A stretch of DNA of 64,000 nt from JAXLQL01 sp046331625. Its GTDB lineage: Bacteria; Acidobacteriota; Terriglobia; Bryobacterales; Bryobacteraceae. Positions 8,517 through 18,171 of this stretch are shown here, in pieces. Position 1 is the stretch's first letter. The number at the start of each line of letters is the position of its first letter. The stretch covers positions 124,001-188,000 of the forward strand of contig JAXLQL010000012.1 of assembly GCA_046331625.1 (NCBI GenBank). The letters are read 5' to 3'. The notes under the pieces were generated by a model. It ran no database searches. It was not told where the DNA came from and worked only from the letters and a program-made list of their open reading frames with translations. The translations under genes were made by a program, and so were the position numbers.

Positions 8517-10022
8517 ATGGAGTTCAATTTTTCACGCGGCATGCACGCGCTTCGCGGCATTGCCACGACCGGAGCTTTGGCTATCGGCGCACTGGCGCTG
8601 ATCGCTTTGCCGTCGAATGCGATTGCCCAGACGGCGACGGTGGAAGGCTCGCTGAGCAGTTTCGACGTAGTGAATGACACGGGCCAGGACGCGCATGGTT
8701 TCGAGATCCAGATCGAAGGAGGTCTGCCCAGCGATCTTTACTACACCGTGCCTGGTGGGCGCTATGGTCAGCCCAAGATCGTCCCGTATGCCACGGGAGT
8801 CGCTATCCGTTGGGAGAGCCCATACGATCAGGTCAACCACCGGTACACCGCCACGACGCCGCAGCACGCGCCCGGCACCCCGTTCAGTTGGAACGACTGC
8901 TATCTGGCCGGTGCCCGCTACTCGGTTTCCGGGTGCGAACACCTCGGCCAGTCGATGCGGTACACGCCTCCGGGCCAAATCACCAAGGTCAGCGGACGCT
9001 GGCTCGTCGAGAACTCTGCCGCTCCGGGAACCCTGATTGCGGCCAATCCTCCCGCCGCCATTCCCTTCGCGATGTGGACCGTGGCGCCTGTGGTGGTGGT
9101 GGCCACGCCGCCCGTTGTGGTGGCTGAAGTAGAAGCTCCCGAGCCGCCAGAGGCTCCTGAAAAGTACGGCGATGCGCAATGGGTGAAGATCTACAAGACA
9201 CAGTTGCCGCGCCAGGTGCAGGGCAGTGAATTGACCAGCGACAACACCGCTGTCGTACCGGAGGACCCCACTCAGATCGAAGTGGCCTGGGATATTCTGC
9301 AGGCTGACCCGCCGTCGGGCACCAACGGCAAACGTAGCCGCAATCGCCGGCAGAACCAGGGTGCGATCTCGGCCGATACGCGCGCGGTGATCCGCCGCTA
9401 CGAACTCTACAAATATACCGGCGCCTATGACGCAGTGGACCACAAGGTGGCCTGCGCCGATGGCACCTGCACCGCGCCTTCGGCTGGCGAACTCGGCGAT
9501 GCGCTCTCGGCCCAGAACACCGCCGTGAACGTGACACCCGATGTGCTGAGCGTGGTCCGCACGGGTGGAGGCGGAGTCAACGGTACCGACAACAAGCTCA
9601 GTTGCGGAAATTCGTGCTCGGTGTTTGCTCCGAAGGGCTCGGCGCTCTCGTTCGCCGCAAATCCGGGCGGCCTTGTCTTCACCGGCTGGAGCGGCGCTTG
9701 CTCCGGCACGCAGCTCAACTGCACGGCCACCGTCAACGGACCGACCACCCTGGGCGCGAGCTTCAAGGCTCAGTACACGCTCTCGGTGGGACGCAGCAAT
9801 CCTGGGACGATTACGGCGAGCCCCACGGGCAACGATCGCGCGCTCGATTGCGGCGGCGCCTGCTCGGCCAAGTTCACCGAAGGAACCGTTGTCACGCTGA
9901 CCGCGATTCCGCCGGCGGGCAAGAGCTTCGTCAACTGGGCGGGCGCTTGCTCCGGAACGTCGCCCGTTTGCACGCTGACCATCACCGGCAACACTTCGGC
10001 CCAAGCGGTGTTCAGCAAGTAA
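8517..10022 (+). CDS. Secreted protein with two Cys-paired InlB-type bacterial repeats
   Basis: A 501-residue exported protein with a signal peptide ending near AIAQ. Residues about 40-170 form a domain with conserved Cys and aromatic residues, followed by a Val/Pro-rich linker and a charged segment. The C-terminus holds two divergent InlB B-repeat-like units, each with the pattern C-x2-C, GWSGACSG or NWAGACSG, then a further Cys, suggesting disulfide-stabilised surface repeats. ATG 8517 is preferred over GTG 8514 because an aaggaagggg ribosome-binding site lies upstream. A surface or biofilm role is inference. It stands alone between two likely terminators. Confidence 0.8.
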   Translation: MEFNFSRGMHALRGIATTGALAIGALALIALPSNAIAQTATVEGSLSSFDVVNDTGQDAHGFEIQIEGGLPSDLYYTVPGGRYGQPKIVPYATGVAIRWESPYDQVNHRYTATTPQHAPGTPFSWNDCYLAGARYSVSGCEHLGQSMRYTPPGQITKVSGRWLVENSAAPGTLIAANPPAAIPFAMWTVAPVVVVATPPVVVAEVEAPEPPEAPEKYGDAQWVKIYKTQLPRQVQGSELTSDNTAVVPEDPTQIEVAWDILQADPPSGTNGKRSRNRRQNQGAISADTRAVIRRYELYKYTGAYDAVDHKVACADGTCTAPSAGELGDALSAQNTAVNVTPDVLSVVRTGGGGVNGTDNKLSCGNSCSVFAPKGSALSFAANPGGLVFTGWSGACSGTQLNCTATVNGPTTLGASFKAQYTLSVGRSNPGTITASPTGNDRALDCGGACSAKFTEGTVVTLTAIPPAGKSFVNWAGACSGTSPVCTLTITGNTSAQAVFSK

Positions 10023-10032
10023 CGATCGGTCC

Positions 10033-10056
10033 AGGCAGTTCCGCACATGACTGCCT
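10033..10056 (+). terminator. Hairpin after repeat protein gene
   Basis: A 7-bp perfect stem, aggcagt/actgcct, with a 10-nt loop begins 10 nt after the stop at 10022. Only a weak T-containing tail follows, so it may be a terminator or an RNA-stabilising hairpin. Confidence 0.4.
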
Positions 10057-10083
10057 TCTAGGAGGAGGAGCGCACCCGGTGTC

Positions 10084-10089
10084 TATACT
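10084..10089 (+). promoter_or_regulatory. -10-like hexamer TATACT, possible leaderless start
   Basis: TATACT ends 7 nt before the ATG at 10097 with no Shine-Dalgarno sequence in between. An isolated ggaggaggag lies about 30 nt upstream, too far for this start codon. Confidence 0.4.
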
Positions 10090-10096
10090 GGGGCCA

Positions 10097-11512
10097 ATGC
10101 GCTCCTCATTTTTTCTTTTCGCGGCGCTGGCGTTGGCCGGTTCGCCCATCCGGCTCCATCCCACCAATCCGCACTACTACGAATTCCGCGGCCAGCCCAC
10201 CATCCTTCTCACGTCCGGGGAACACTACGGCGCTGTGCTCAACGGCCGGTTCAACTATGTCCGATACCTGGACACTTTGAAAGCCGACGGGCTCAACCTC
10301 ACGCGGACCTTCGCTGGACTCTATCGCGAAGTGCCGGGCGACTTCGGCATCACCGGCAACACGCTCGCTCCCGCCGATGCCGCTTTCGTCTCGCCGTATC
10401 TTCGCACCGCGCCCGGAGGCAAAGACAAGCTCGGCCGCTTCGATCTGAAGAAGTGGAATCCAGCGTATTGGCAGCGCCTCAAAGCGTTCATCGAAGCCGC
10501 CGGCCAACGCGGCATCGTGGTGGAACTCACACTCTTTTGCGTCTTCTACCAGGACCGCATGTGGGAACTGAGTCCGCTCAACTCCATCAACAATGTCAAC
10601 GGCGTCGGGAGCGCCCCGCGCGGCGAGGCCCTTTCGATGAAGCATCCGGATCTCGTTGCCGTGCAGGAGGAGTTCGTGCGCAAGGTGGCATCGGAGTTGC
10701 GCGGCTACGACAACCTGATCTATGAGATTTGCAACGAGCCCTATGTCACGCAGACGCCCGATGATTGGCAGCGCCACATGGCTAGGGTGCTCCACGAAGC
10801 CGAGAGCGCGCTCCCGGCGCGACACCTGATCGGGCAGAACATCGCCAACAACACGCGCAAGGTGCTTGACCCCGATACGCATGTCTCGTTCCTCAATTTC
10901 CACTATGCGCGTCCTCCGGTTGCCGTTGCCGAGAACTACGGCCTGGGTCGCGTGATCGGGCTCGATGAGACGGGATTCGACGGCACCCTCGATGCGATCT
11001 ATCGCATGCAAGCCTGGGATTTCCTCATCGCCGGCGGCGCGCATTACAACAACCTCGACTACTCGTTCACCGTCGGGCATGAAGATGGCTCGTTCCTGGT
11101 CCCCGGCGCCGCACCCGGTGGCGGAAGTGCAGCGCTTCGCAAGCAACTCTCCAAGCTCTCCGCCTACTTCCGCGCGCTGCCCTTCGTCACGATGAAGCCT
11201 GATCCCGAGTTCGTCATCGGCGGCGTACCCGAGGGTTTCTCCGCGCGGACGCTCGCGCGCGAAGGCGAGGTCTACGCCGTCTATCTTCACTCGGGGCGCG
11301 TTCTTCCGGACATGCGGCCGCGCTATGTCTATCGAACCGGCAAACAGCAGTTCCCCATCAGCGTCAACTTGCCGGCAGGTACGTGGAAACTCGAGTGGTG
11401 GGATCCGAAAACAGGCAAGGTGGAGCGTGCCGTGCTGGAACATGCAGGGGGCCAAGCCTGGGTGGCGCCGCCCGAGTTCACCGAAGACATTGCGTTGATT
11501 GCCCGCAAATGA
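10097..11512 (+). CDS. Secreted glycoside hydrolase, GH5-like TIM barrel
   Basis: A 471-residue protein with a signal peptide (about residues 1-15). The N-terminus with a YYEFRGQPTILLTSGEHYG strand and a YVRYLDTLKADGLNLTRTF segment starts a (beta/alpha)8 barrel of the clan GH-A type. The proposed acid/base is E214 in YEICNEPY and the proposed nucleophile E291 in IGLDETGFDG. The final 80 residues look like a beta-sandwich domain (NLPAGTWKLEWWDPKTGKVE), as in putative collagen-binding-tailed glycosidases. Substrate unknown; context suggests plant or microbial polysaccharide. Confidence 0.75.
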   Translation: MRSSFFLFAALALAGSPIRLHPTNPHYYEFRGQPTILLTSGEHYGAVLNGRFNYVRYLDTLKADGLNLTRTFAGLYREVPGDFGITGNTLAPADAAFVSPYLRTAPGGKDKLGRFDLKKWNPAYWQRLKAFIEAAGQRGIVVELTLFCVFYQDRMWELSPLNSINNVNGVGSAPRGEALSMKHPDLVAVQEEFVRKVASELRGYDNLIYEICNEPYVTQTPDDWQRHMARVLHEAESALPARHLIGQNIANNTRKVLDPDTHVSFLNFHYARPPVAVAENYGLGRVIGLDETGFDGTLDAIYRMQAWDFLIAGGAHYNNLDYSFTVGHEDGSFLVPGAAPGGGSAALRKQLSKLSAYFRALPFVTMKPDPEFVIGGVPEGFSARTLAREGEVYAVYLHSGRVLPDMRPRYVYRTGKQQFPISVNLPAGTWKLEWWDPKTGKVERAVLEHAGGQAWVAPPEFTEDIALIARK

Positions 11513-11523
11513 CCTGCGTGTGA

Positions 11524-11529
11524 TCTAAT
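11524..11529 (+). promoter_or_regulatory. -10-like hexamer TCTAAT, possible leaderless start
   Basis: TCTAAT ends 7 nt before the ATG at 11537 (4 nt before the alternative GTG at 11534). No ribosome-binding site is visible. Confidence 0.35.
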
Positions 11530-11536
11530 CGCAGTG

Positions 11537-13843
11537 ATGCCGGTCTTCATCTTCTTCTTCGCGATTCTTCTCGCGCCTTCTTTGCTGGCCCAGGCGAACG
11601 CGGGGGCTGGAGTCAGCGACACCTACGCCAAACTTTGCGCCGGATGCCACGGCGCCGATGCTCGCGGATCGCAGCAAGGTCCGGGGCTTGCCGGTAACCT
11701 GCGCGTGCGCCGGCGGTCCGCCACCAGCATGCGCAACGTCATCACGCGCGGGGTTCCTGCCGCGGGGATGCCGGGATTCGATTTGCCAGCCGCGACACTC
11801 GACGGTTTGGTGGAGATGATCGTTGCGCTCAATTCTTCCGCGGCCGAGGCGAAGGTCCCGGGCGATCGCTCCGCCGGATCCGAGTTCTTCTTCGGAAAGG
11901 GAAAATGCGGCTCGTGCCACATGGTGGCGGGGCGGGGAACCGCCTTGGGGCCAGACCTCTCGAACGTTGCGCGCGAGATGACCGTGGATCAGCTTCGCGA
12001 CGCCGTGCTCACGCCTTCTGCGCAGATCGCTTCCGGATACGGCTTGGTCACCGTGGAGGCGAAAGGCCGGCCCGCGATTCGCGGATTCGCTCGCAATCGG
12101 ACCGCATTCGAACTCGCCGTGCAGGACATGAAGGGCGCGTTCCATTCCTTCCGGCTCGATGACGCCACTCGAGTGACCGAAGAGAAGGGTTCACCGATGC
12201 CAGCGCTCGCGGCGTCGGTAGACGAGCAGCAGAACTTGATCGCATTTCTCGCTTCGCTCACGGGAGTGAAGCCCGGCGACCTCGCCGCACCCAGTGCCTC
12301 GGCGGGTGCGGTTCCGTTCTCTCGCCTGTTGAATCCCAAGCCCGGCGAATGGCTCAACTACAACGGAAGCCTCAGCGGCAACCGCTACAGCGCGCTCGAA
12401 CAGATCCATACTTCGAACGTCAACAAGCTCTCCGTCGCATGGACATTTTCGATTCCGCTTTGGAACCAGTTCTTCCCTGACACGCCCTACTATCACGAGA
12501 ACATGCGCTACTACGGGCTCGAGACGGTTCCTGTGGTGGCTGATGGCGTGATGTACGTTACGGGTCCGAATCAGCTCTTCGCGCTCGATGCGGCCACTGG
12601 CCAACAGATTTGGCACTACTCGCGTCCGCGCACGAAGGGCTTGGTCTCCGACCCTTCGCTCGGAACTAATCGCGGTGCGGCTCTGCTCGGCGACAACGTT
12701 TTCATGGTCACCGACAACGCGCACGTGATCGCGCTCAATCGAGTGACGGGGCGCGTGGTGTGGGAGGCGCGGATGTGGGACGAGCCTCAGAAATACGGCG
12801 GCACGGTGGCTCCGTTGGTGGTGAAGGACATGGTACTCGCGGGCGTAGCGGGCGGCGACTGGGGCATCCGCGGATTCGTCGCGGCGTACAAGGGCGCCAC
12901 GGGCGAACGCGTGTGGCGACACTGGACCGTTCCCTCAGAAGGCGAGCCCGGCATCGAAACCTGGAAAGGCAACGGCTATAAGCTCGGCGGCGGATCGACG
13001 TGGCTGACCGGGTCCTACGATGCATCGACGGACACGATCTTCTGGGCCACAGGAAATCCTTGGCCGAACTCGGATGATCGCGAGCGCGGCGGCGACAATC
13101 TTTTCACCGATTCCGTACTTGCGCTTGACCCGGCCACGGGCAACAGGAAATGGTACTACCAATTCACTCCGCACGATACGCATGACTGGGACGCCACCGA
13201 GCCGAATGTCGTCGTGGATGCCAATTTTCAAGGCAAGGCGCGCAAGCTGCTACTGCATGCAAATCGCAACGGGTTCTTCTATGTCTTCGATCGAACTAAC
13301 GGAGAATTGCTGCTGGCCAAGTCTTTCCTGCATCGCAACACGTGGGCGAGCAGCATTGCGCCCGACGGCAAACCGGTGCGGCTTCCTCCATCCGAGTTGA
13401 GCTGTCCGGAGCACGCTACCAACTGGAACGGTACCGCTTATAGTCCGGTGACGAAGCTCTACTACGTGATCGCCATCGAGAAGTGCACGGTGAACCTGCT
13501 GCCCGGCAGTTGGAAGAAGCCGCGGCCACCCGAGGATCCGGGCCGAAAGTACCTGCGCGCGCTCGATATCGAAACCGGCAAGATCGTGTGGGAGGTCCCG
13601 CTGGTGGGGCCGATCGATGGCAAGCGCGTGGCCGGCATTCTCGGTACTGCTGGTGGGTTGCTGTTCTATGGCGACCCCAGCGGTTACTTCGTGGCAGCGA
13701 ACGAGCGCGACGGAAAGACACTGTGGCGCATCCCGCTCAACGCGACCATCAAGACTTCGCCCATCACGTATAGCTTGGGCGGCAAGCAGTTCGTCACCCT
13801 TGCGGCGGGGTCGAACATCGTGACCTTCGCCCTGCCGGAGTAA
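11537..13843 (+). CDS. PQQ-dependent dehydrogenase with two N-terminal cytochrome c domains
   Basis: A 768-residue periplasmic protein: signal peptide to about residue 19, a first haem c motif CAGCH (C34-H38), a second CGSCH (C124-H128), then from about residue 265 an eight-bladed PQQ propeller starting at EWLNYNGSLSGNRYSAL. Propeller motifs such as DAATGQQIW, DPATGNRKWYYQ and TPHDTHDWDATEP are visible. Such proteins oxidise alcohols or sugars and pass electrons to haem c. In classical quinohaemoproteins the haem domain is C-terminal; here two haem domains precede the propeller. Convergent with the GH95-like gene 2 bp away. Confidence 0.88.
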   Translation: MPVFIFFFAILLAPSLLAQANAGAGVSDTYAKLCAGCHGADARGSQQGPGLAGNLRVRRRSATSMRNVITRGVPAAGMPGFDLPAATLDGLVEMIVALNSSAAEAKVPGDRSAGSEFFFGKGKCGSCHMVAGRGTALGPDLSNVAREMTVDQLRDAVLTPSAQIASGYGLVTVEAKGRPAIRGFARNRTAFELAVQDMKGAFHSFRLDDATRVTEEKGSPMPALAASVDEQQNLIAFLASLTGVKPGDLAAPSASAGAVPFSRLLNPKPGEWLNYNGSLSGNRYSALEQIHTSNVNKLSVAWTFSIPLWNQFFPDTPYYHENMRYYGLETVPVVADGVMYVTGPNQLFALDAATGQQIWHYSRPRTKGLVSDPSLGTNRGAALLGDNVFMVTDNAHVIALNRVTGRVVWEARMWDEPQKYGGTVAPLVVKDMVLAGVAGGDWGIRGFVAAYKGATGERVWRHWTVPSEGEPGIETWKGNGYKLGGGSTWLTGSYDASTDTIFWATGNPWPNSDDRERGGDNLFTDSVLALDPATGNRKWYYQFTPHDTHDWDATEPNVVVDANFQGKARKLLLHANRNGFFYVFDRTNGELLLAKSFLHRNTWASSIAPDGKPVRLPPSELSCPEHATNWNGTAYSPVTKLYYVIAIEKCTVNLLPGSWKKPRPPEDPGRKYLRALDIETGKIVWEVPLVGPIDGKRVAGILGTAGGLLFYGDPSGYFVAANERDGKTLWRIPLNATIKTSPITYSLGGKQFVTLAAGSNIVTFALPE

Positions 13844-13845
13844 CG

Positions 13846-16068
13846 TCAGAACTTCATCACGCGCCGCTCGCCGGGCTTCATCTTGACTTCGAGCATCGAG
13901 CCGTCTTTCGGTGACACCAAGCGCAGCGCGCCGCCGCGCTCGGCCATCACTTCCACCTGTACCACTCGTCCGCCCGAGCGCCGCGCCGAAATCAGGAATG
14001 CACCCTCCGTTCGCAGCGTTCGAAACTCAACGTCCTTCCACGATTCGGGAACGGCCGGAAACAGAACGATCGCTCCCGAGTAGCTCTGGAGCAGCATTTC
14101 TTGGAGCGCCGCCGGCATCGCGAAGTTCCCTTCGAGGGTGAACGGACGATAGGTCAGCTTCGAGTAGCCCTTGCCGGATTGGTCGCCGTTGACGTGGAAG
14201 CTGTTGCGGAGACAAAACGCCGTGGCGAAAATTTCGAGCGCCTTCTCGGCGCCTGCGCCATCGCGCGCCCGCGCCCGCAAACTCCCGAGCCACGAGAAAC
14301 TGTATCCGCACCAGCGGTCCGATCCTTTGCGGTCAAGTTCGGACACTGACGCGCGAATGGTCTTTTGCGCGCTCTCGCCTTGTTCCCACCGCACCGAGCC
14401 CAACGGATGAATCGCCATCAGGTGCGAGAAATGGCGATGCGACTCGGATAACGCAACGCCCGGCGCGATCAGCATTCCGCCATCGTTCGCGAGTGCGAAC
14501 TCCGCCATCTCACCGCGCACGGTGCGCCATCGCTGTGCTTCCGCATCTTGGCTGAGTTCGGCCGCCAACTCCGCCGCCTTCTCGAACACCCACCGTTCGA
14601 GCGCCAAGTCATAGTTCGTCACTTGATCGAACCAGGCCGAGGGCTTGTTGTCGTTGATCTCCGGAGACGCGCTCAACGGATGCGTCCGCTTGCCCTGCGC
14701 ATCGCGCGCAGCAGTGAAAGCCTCGAGGAACACGGCCACGTCGCGCAGGTATGGATACGCCCGCTCCCGCAGAAACTCCCGGTCTTGGCTGTACCGCCAA
14801 TGCTGGTAGAAATGATGCGCCAGCCACGCTGAGGTAGTTGCGGAGTGCGTGTACTGCCGCCAGCCGCCGATCTGCCGTCCATTGAGGTCCGTGGTCATCG
14901 GCACGTTCAACCCAGGCTTGCCATAAAACTCACGGGTCCACTCGAAGGCCGTGTCGCGCGTCTTCCATAGCCAGTCGAGATAACCGAGTTGGTCTTCGAG
15001 CCTGTTGCCGGAATATGCGGGCCAGTAGCTCAGTTCGGTGTTGAGGTCGTGATGGTAGTCGCCCTTCCACGGCGGCAGCTTGCCGTTGTCGGCGGTCCAG
15101 ACCGCTTGTAGTGTGATCGGCGGAGCTGAGCGCCGCGCCGCGGAACCCCACTTGTACGTGTCGAGAAACCATTGCCGCTCGACCACCGCATTCGGGACTC
15201 GCACCGAGGACTTCTCCCAAAACGCGCGCCACCACTTGGAGTGCGAAGCGAGCATCGCCGCCCAGCCGTGGTCGAGGGCGCGCTGGACGCGGACGCGAGC
15301 GACCGCGAGAGGATCGGCGCCTTCGAAGCTCGATGCGATGGACCAAGCCATGGTATGGTCGCGCCACTCGACGTACACGGCGAACCGGAATCCTTCTGCG
15401 CCGGTTTGCGAATACGCTTGCCAGTTCGAGCCGGAGCTTTTCTCGGTCGCGGGATATCCCAACTGCGCGACGTCACCCGCGCCGATCTGCCCAGCCGCGC
15501 CTTCCTGCACTTGCCCTGAAAATGCCGGGGCGATCAACCGCACCGCGGGCACAACTCCATGAAATCGGGCAAAACCGACCGCCTCGGTGGCATGCACGAA
15601 GAACTCTGTTTTTGTTCCGCCGAGTTCGGCGGTGGCGAGCGCGTCCACAAGCGACAGTGCGCTTGACCGGAAGGTGGCCCCGCTTGGATAGTCCAGCTCG
15701 AGCCGTCCCGCCGGGATCTTGGTCGGCGCCGGGCGGCGATACGGATCCTCGTAGACCCGCAGCAAATCTTTCACGCGGCCCTCTTCGTGCCAGCGTTTCA
15801 TCACTTCGAACTTGTAGTCGGGACCGGAGAACTCCGGAACCTTGCGGAGGTCCCAGAGATCGGCGCGATCGAGCGAAATGCGCAGCGGCGTGCCGTTGCC
15901 CCACACGAGCGCACCCATGATGCCGTTGCCGAGGGGAATCCCCTCGTCCCAGGTGGCGGCCGGCGTCGTGTAGTGGAGCCCGTGCTTCGCCTCCGGGTAA
16001 TGAACGCCGATCGACTGCGCGCTCGCGGCCATCGTCGCCATCAGCATCCAAAACATTTTCCCGTTCAT
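13846..16068 (-). CDS. Glycoside hydrolase family 95-like protein
   Basis: A 740-residue secreted protein (signal peptide ending near ASAQ). The N-terminal domain has PAATWDEGIPLGNGIMGALVWG followed by an RISLDRADLWDLR strand, the hallmark of GH95 fucosidases. An (alpha/alpha)6 core follows, with HHDLNTELSYWPAYSGNRLE, SASPEIND and HRHFSHLMAIHPLG. From memory, characterised GH95 enzymes have Asn-x-Asn at the position read here as Asp-x-Asn, so substrate specificity may differ from alpha-1,2-fucose. Divergent from the beta-helix gene at 16107 across 38 bp. Confidence 0.8.
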   Translation of the reverse strand: MNGKMFWMLMATMAASAQSIGVHYPEAKHGLHYTTPAATWDEGIPLGNGIMGALVWGNGTPLRISLDRADLWDLRKVPEFSGPDYKFEVMKRWHEEGRVKDLLRVYEDPYRRPAPTKIPAGRLELDYPSGATFRSSALSLVDALATAELGGTKTEFFVHATEAVGFARFHGVVPAVRLIAPAFSGQVQEGAAGQIGAGDVAQLGYPATEKSSGSNWQAYSQTGAEGFRFAVYVEWRDHTMAWSIASSFEGADPLAVARVRVQRALDHGWAAMLASHSKWWRAFWEKSSVRVPNAVVERQWFLDTYKWGSAARRSAPPITLQAVWTADNGKLPPWKGDYHHDLNTELSYWPAYSGNRLEDQLGYLDWLWKTRDTAFEWTREFYGKPGLNVPMTTDLNGRQIGGWRQYTHSATTSAWLAHHFYQHWRYSQDREFLRERAYPYLRDVAVFLEAFTAARDAQGKRTHPLSASPEINDNKPSAWFDQVTNYDLALERWVFEKAAELAAELSQDAEAQRWRTVRGEMAEFALANDGGMLIAPGVALSESHRHFSHLMAIHPLGSVRWEQGESAQKTIRASVSELDRKGSDRWCGYSFSWLGSLRARARDGAGAEKALEIFATAFCLRNSFHVNGDQSGKGYSKLTYRPFTLEGNFAMPAALQEMLLQSYSGAIVLFPAVPESWKDVEFRTLRTEGAFLISARRSGGRVVQVEVMAERGGALRLVSPKDGSMLEVKMKPGERRVMKF

Positions 16069-16076
16069 CGGTTCCG

Positions 16077-16099
16077 AGTTTACCAGGGTCGCTTATAAT
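16077..16099. promoter_or_regulatory. Divergent pair of -10-like elements in a 38-bp intergenic region
   Basis: On the plus strand a consensus TATAAT (16094-16099) ends 7 nt before the ATG at 16107. On the minus strand TAAACT (16082-16077) ends 8 nt before the ATG at 16068. The gap is too short for two conventional promoters plus leaders, which supports leaderless transcription of both genes. Confidence 0.5.
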
Positions 16100-16106
16100 C
16101 CTTCCC

Positions 16107-18167
16107 ATGAGACTCCTGGTCGCCTGCGCCACGCTTGCCCTTGCCGCCGAGAACCGAACTTCTCCCGGCGAACTCATCGTCGATCCGCCTACGCTCATCA
16201 ATCTCGGCTTCGAATGGATGATCCAGGGCGATGACAACCGCAACGCCAAGGTGGAGGTTTCGTACCGCAAAGCGGGCGAGACAGCTTGGAAGCAAGGGCT
16301 CCCGCTGCTGCGGCTGCAGAACGAGGAAATCTATCAGGGCCAGGGCGTGTTCCATGTGGTTTCGCCCAACATGTTCGCGGGCAGCATTTTCGATCTCGAG
16401 CCGGGAGCATCTTATGATGCGCGGTTTGTGATCACCGATCCCGACGGGCTGCTGCATCAGCGCGGCAAGAGCTTCACCAAGACGGTCAACGTTCGCACTC
16501 GTGCCGAACCAAAGCCGTTCGAAGGTGGCAAGGTCTATCACGTCTACCATCCTTCCTATAAGGGACCGAAGATCGAGCCCTCGTTCGATGCCGTGATGTG
16601 CGCATACAACTACTCCTGCGGCGGTGGCGACACCGTCACGGCAAGCCGCCCGCGCGTCAAGCCCGGCGACATCATCCTGGTGCACGCGGGCGAATACAAG
16701 TACCATCCCGAATACTACGGCAGCGTGATGAAATTCCCGTCGACTCTCAATGACCACTCCGTCAACGCCACAACGCCGTTCGAAGGAACCTACTATCTGA
16801 CCGCGAACGGCACGCCCGAGAAGCCGATCGTGATCAAGGCTGCTGGAGACGGCGATGTGATCTTCGACGGCAACGGCAATTTCAACCTCTTCAATGTCAA
16901 GGCTGCGGATTACAACTACTTCGAGGGCGTTACCATCCGCAACACCGAGATCGCCATCTGGGCGGGCACGCAGTTCATCGCCGGATCCAAAGGCCTCACC
17001 GTGAAGAACTGCCGTTTCGAGAACGTCAACATCGGGGTGTTCACCAACTACTCGGGTTCGAGCAACTTCTACATCGCCGACAACTATTTCTATGGCCGTC
17101 ACGATTCCAAGCATCTGATCGGCTGGAACGGCGCATTCTGGGTCCCGTTCAATGGCGTCGACGGCCAAGTGTTCCCACCGAAGATGACTTCCTACACCGC
17201 GGTGCGACTTTACGGACCCGGCCACGTGGTCGCGTACAACTACATCGCCGACTTCCACGACGGCATCGATATCGAGACCTACGGCAATCCCGATGGATCA
17301 CACGCTGTCGACGGTCCACATTATCCGCCGCGCGACAAGTTCGATCGCCGCCCTGTCTCGATCGACTTCTACAACAACTACATGACGAACTTCCATGACA
17401 ACGCGTTCGAGATCGATGGCTCGATGCACAACGTGCGCGTGATGCGGAACATGATGCTCAACTCGGCGTCGCACCCGATGTGCAATCAGCCTTCGCTCGG
17501 CGGGCCTACTTACTGGATCCGCAACATCGCGTATCACGCGCCAGGCGGATCCACGCGCCTCACCACGGGTTCGGCGGGCGTGGTGTTCTACAACAACACG
17601 ATCCTCACCGAGACTATTGCGAACTCCGCGGGCAACGTCCATTGGCGGAACAACTTGATGCTCGGCGAGAATTTCCAGCCGGCGATCTTGAGCGTGAGCA
17701 CGACGACGAACTACAGCTCGTCGGACTACAACGGCTTCCGGCTCAATCTAGGCGCAACGCCGGCGTTCCAATGGAACTCGCCTCCGTTCAAAACGCTCGC
17801 CGACTACAGCGGACTGCGCCGCGCGCAGTTCGGGCGCGGAGGCCCTGCGCCGAACCCGTCGTTCGAAGCGCGCTCATTCGCGACGCTCGACGAATACGCC
17901 CGAGCTACGCAGCAGGATCAGCACAGCGTCACGCTCGACTACGACGTGTTCGTCAACGTTCCGCGGCTTGATGCGAAGGACACGCCGAACGTGCAGAAGC
18001 TCTACAAGGCCTCCGATGTCGACTTCGGATTGAAGGCGGGTTCGGCTGCTGTGGATCGCGGCGTGCAGCTTCCGAACATTACAGATGGATTTTCGGGGAG
18101 CGCTCCCGATCTCGGCGCGCTCGAAGCCGGGCAGGCGCCGCCGCACTACGGCCCGCGTTCGCGGTAG
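16107..18167 (+). CDS. Secreted right-handed parallel beta-helix protein
   Basis: A 686-residue protein with a short signal peptide. An N-terminal fibronectin-type region (about residues 15-130) is followed by a segment with YSCGGGDTVTASRPRVKPGD and then a right-handed beta-helix with repeated short strands and N-rich turns (VIFDGNGNFNLF, VTIRNTEIAIW, LTVKNCRFENVNIGVF). This is the architecture of secreted polysaccharide lyases and pectin-acting proteins, but no catalytic residues can be assigned. Divergent from the GH95-like gene, so the two may act on one glycan. The 3' end abuts a decayed Rpn fragment. Confidence 0.8.
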   Translation: MRLLVACATLALAAENRTSPGELIVDPPTLINLGFEWMIQGDDNRNAKVEVSYRKAGETAWKQGLPLLRLQNEEIYQGQGVFHVVSPNMFAGSIFDLEPGASYDARFVITDPDGLLHQRGKSFTKTVNVRTRAEPKPFEGGKVYHVYHPSYKGPKIEPSFDAVMCAYNYSCGGGDTVTASRPRVKPGDIILVHAGEYKYHPEYYGSVMKFPSTLNDHSVNATTPFEGTYYLTANGTPEKPIVIKAAGDGDVIFDGNGNFNLFNVKAADYNYFEGVTIRNTEIAIWAGTQFIAGSKGLTVKNCRFENVNIGVFTNYSGSSNFYIADNYFYGRHDSKHLIGWNGAFWVPFNGVDGQVFPPKMTSYTAVRLYGPGHVVAYNYIADFHDGIDIETYGNPDGSHAVDGPHYPPRDKFDRRPVSIDFYNNYMTNFHDNAFEIDGSMHNVRVMRNMMLNSASHPMCNQPSLGGPTYWIRNIAYHAPGGSTRLTTGSAGVVFYNNTILTETIANSAGNVHWRNNLMLGENFQPAILSVSTTTNYSSSDYNGFRLNLGATPAFQWNSPPFKTLADYSGLRRAQFGRGGPAPNPSFEARSFATLDEYARATQQDQHSVTLDYDVFVNVPRLDAKDTPNVQKLYKASDVDFGLKAGSAAVDRGVQLPNITDGFSGSAPDLGALEAGQAPPHYGPRSR

Positions 18168-18171
18168 TCGC

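Noticed and set aside
8532..10046. 504-codon minus-strand frame antisense to the repeat protein gene
   Set aside because: Arg/Ala/Gly-rich composition without motifs; the plus-strand protein has a signal peptide, ribosome-binding site and InlB-type repeats.
16080..17258. 392-codon minus-strand frame opposite the beta-helix gene
   Set aside because: Shadow of a GC-rich coding strand; it crosses the 16068/16107 divergent promoter region and has no recognisable domain.
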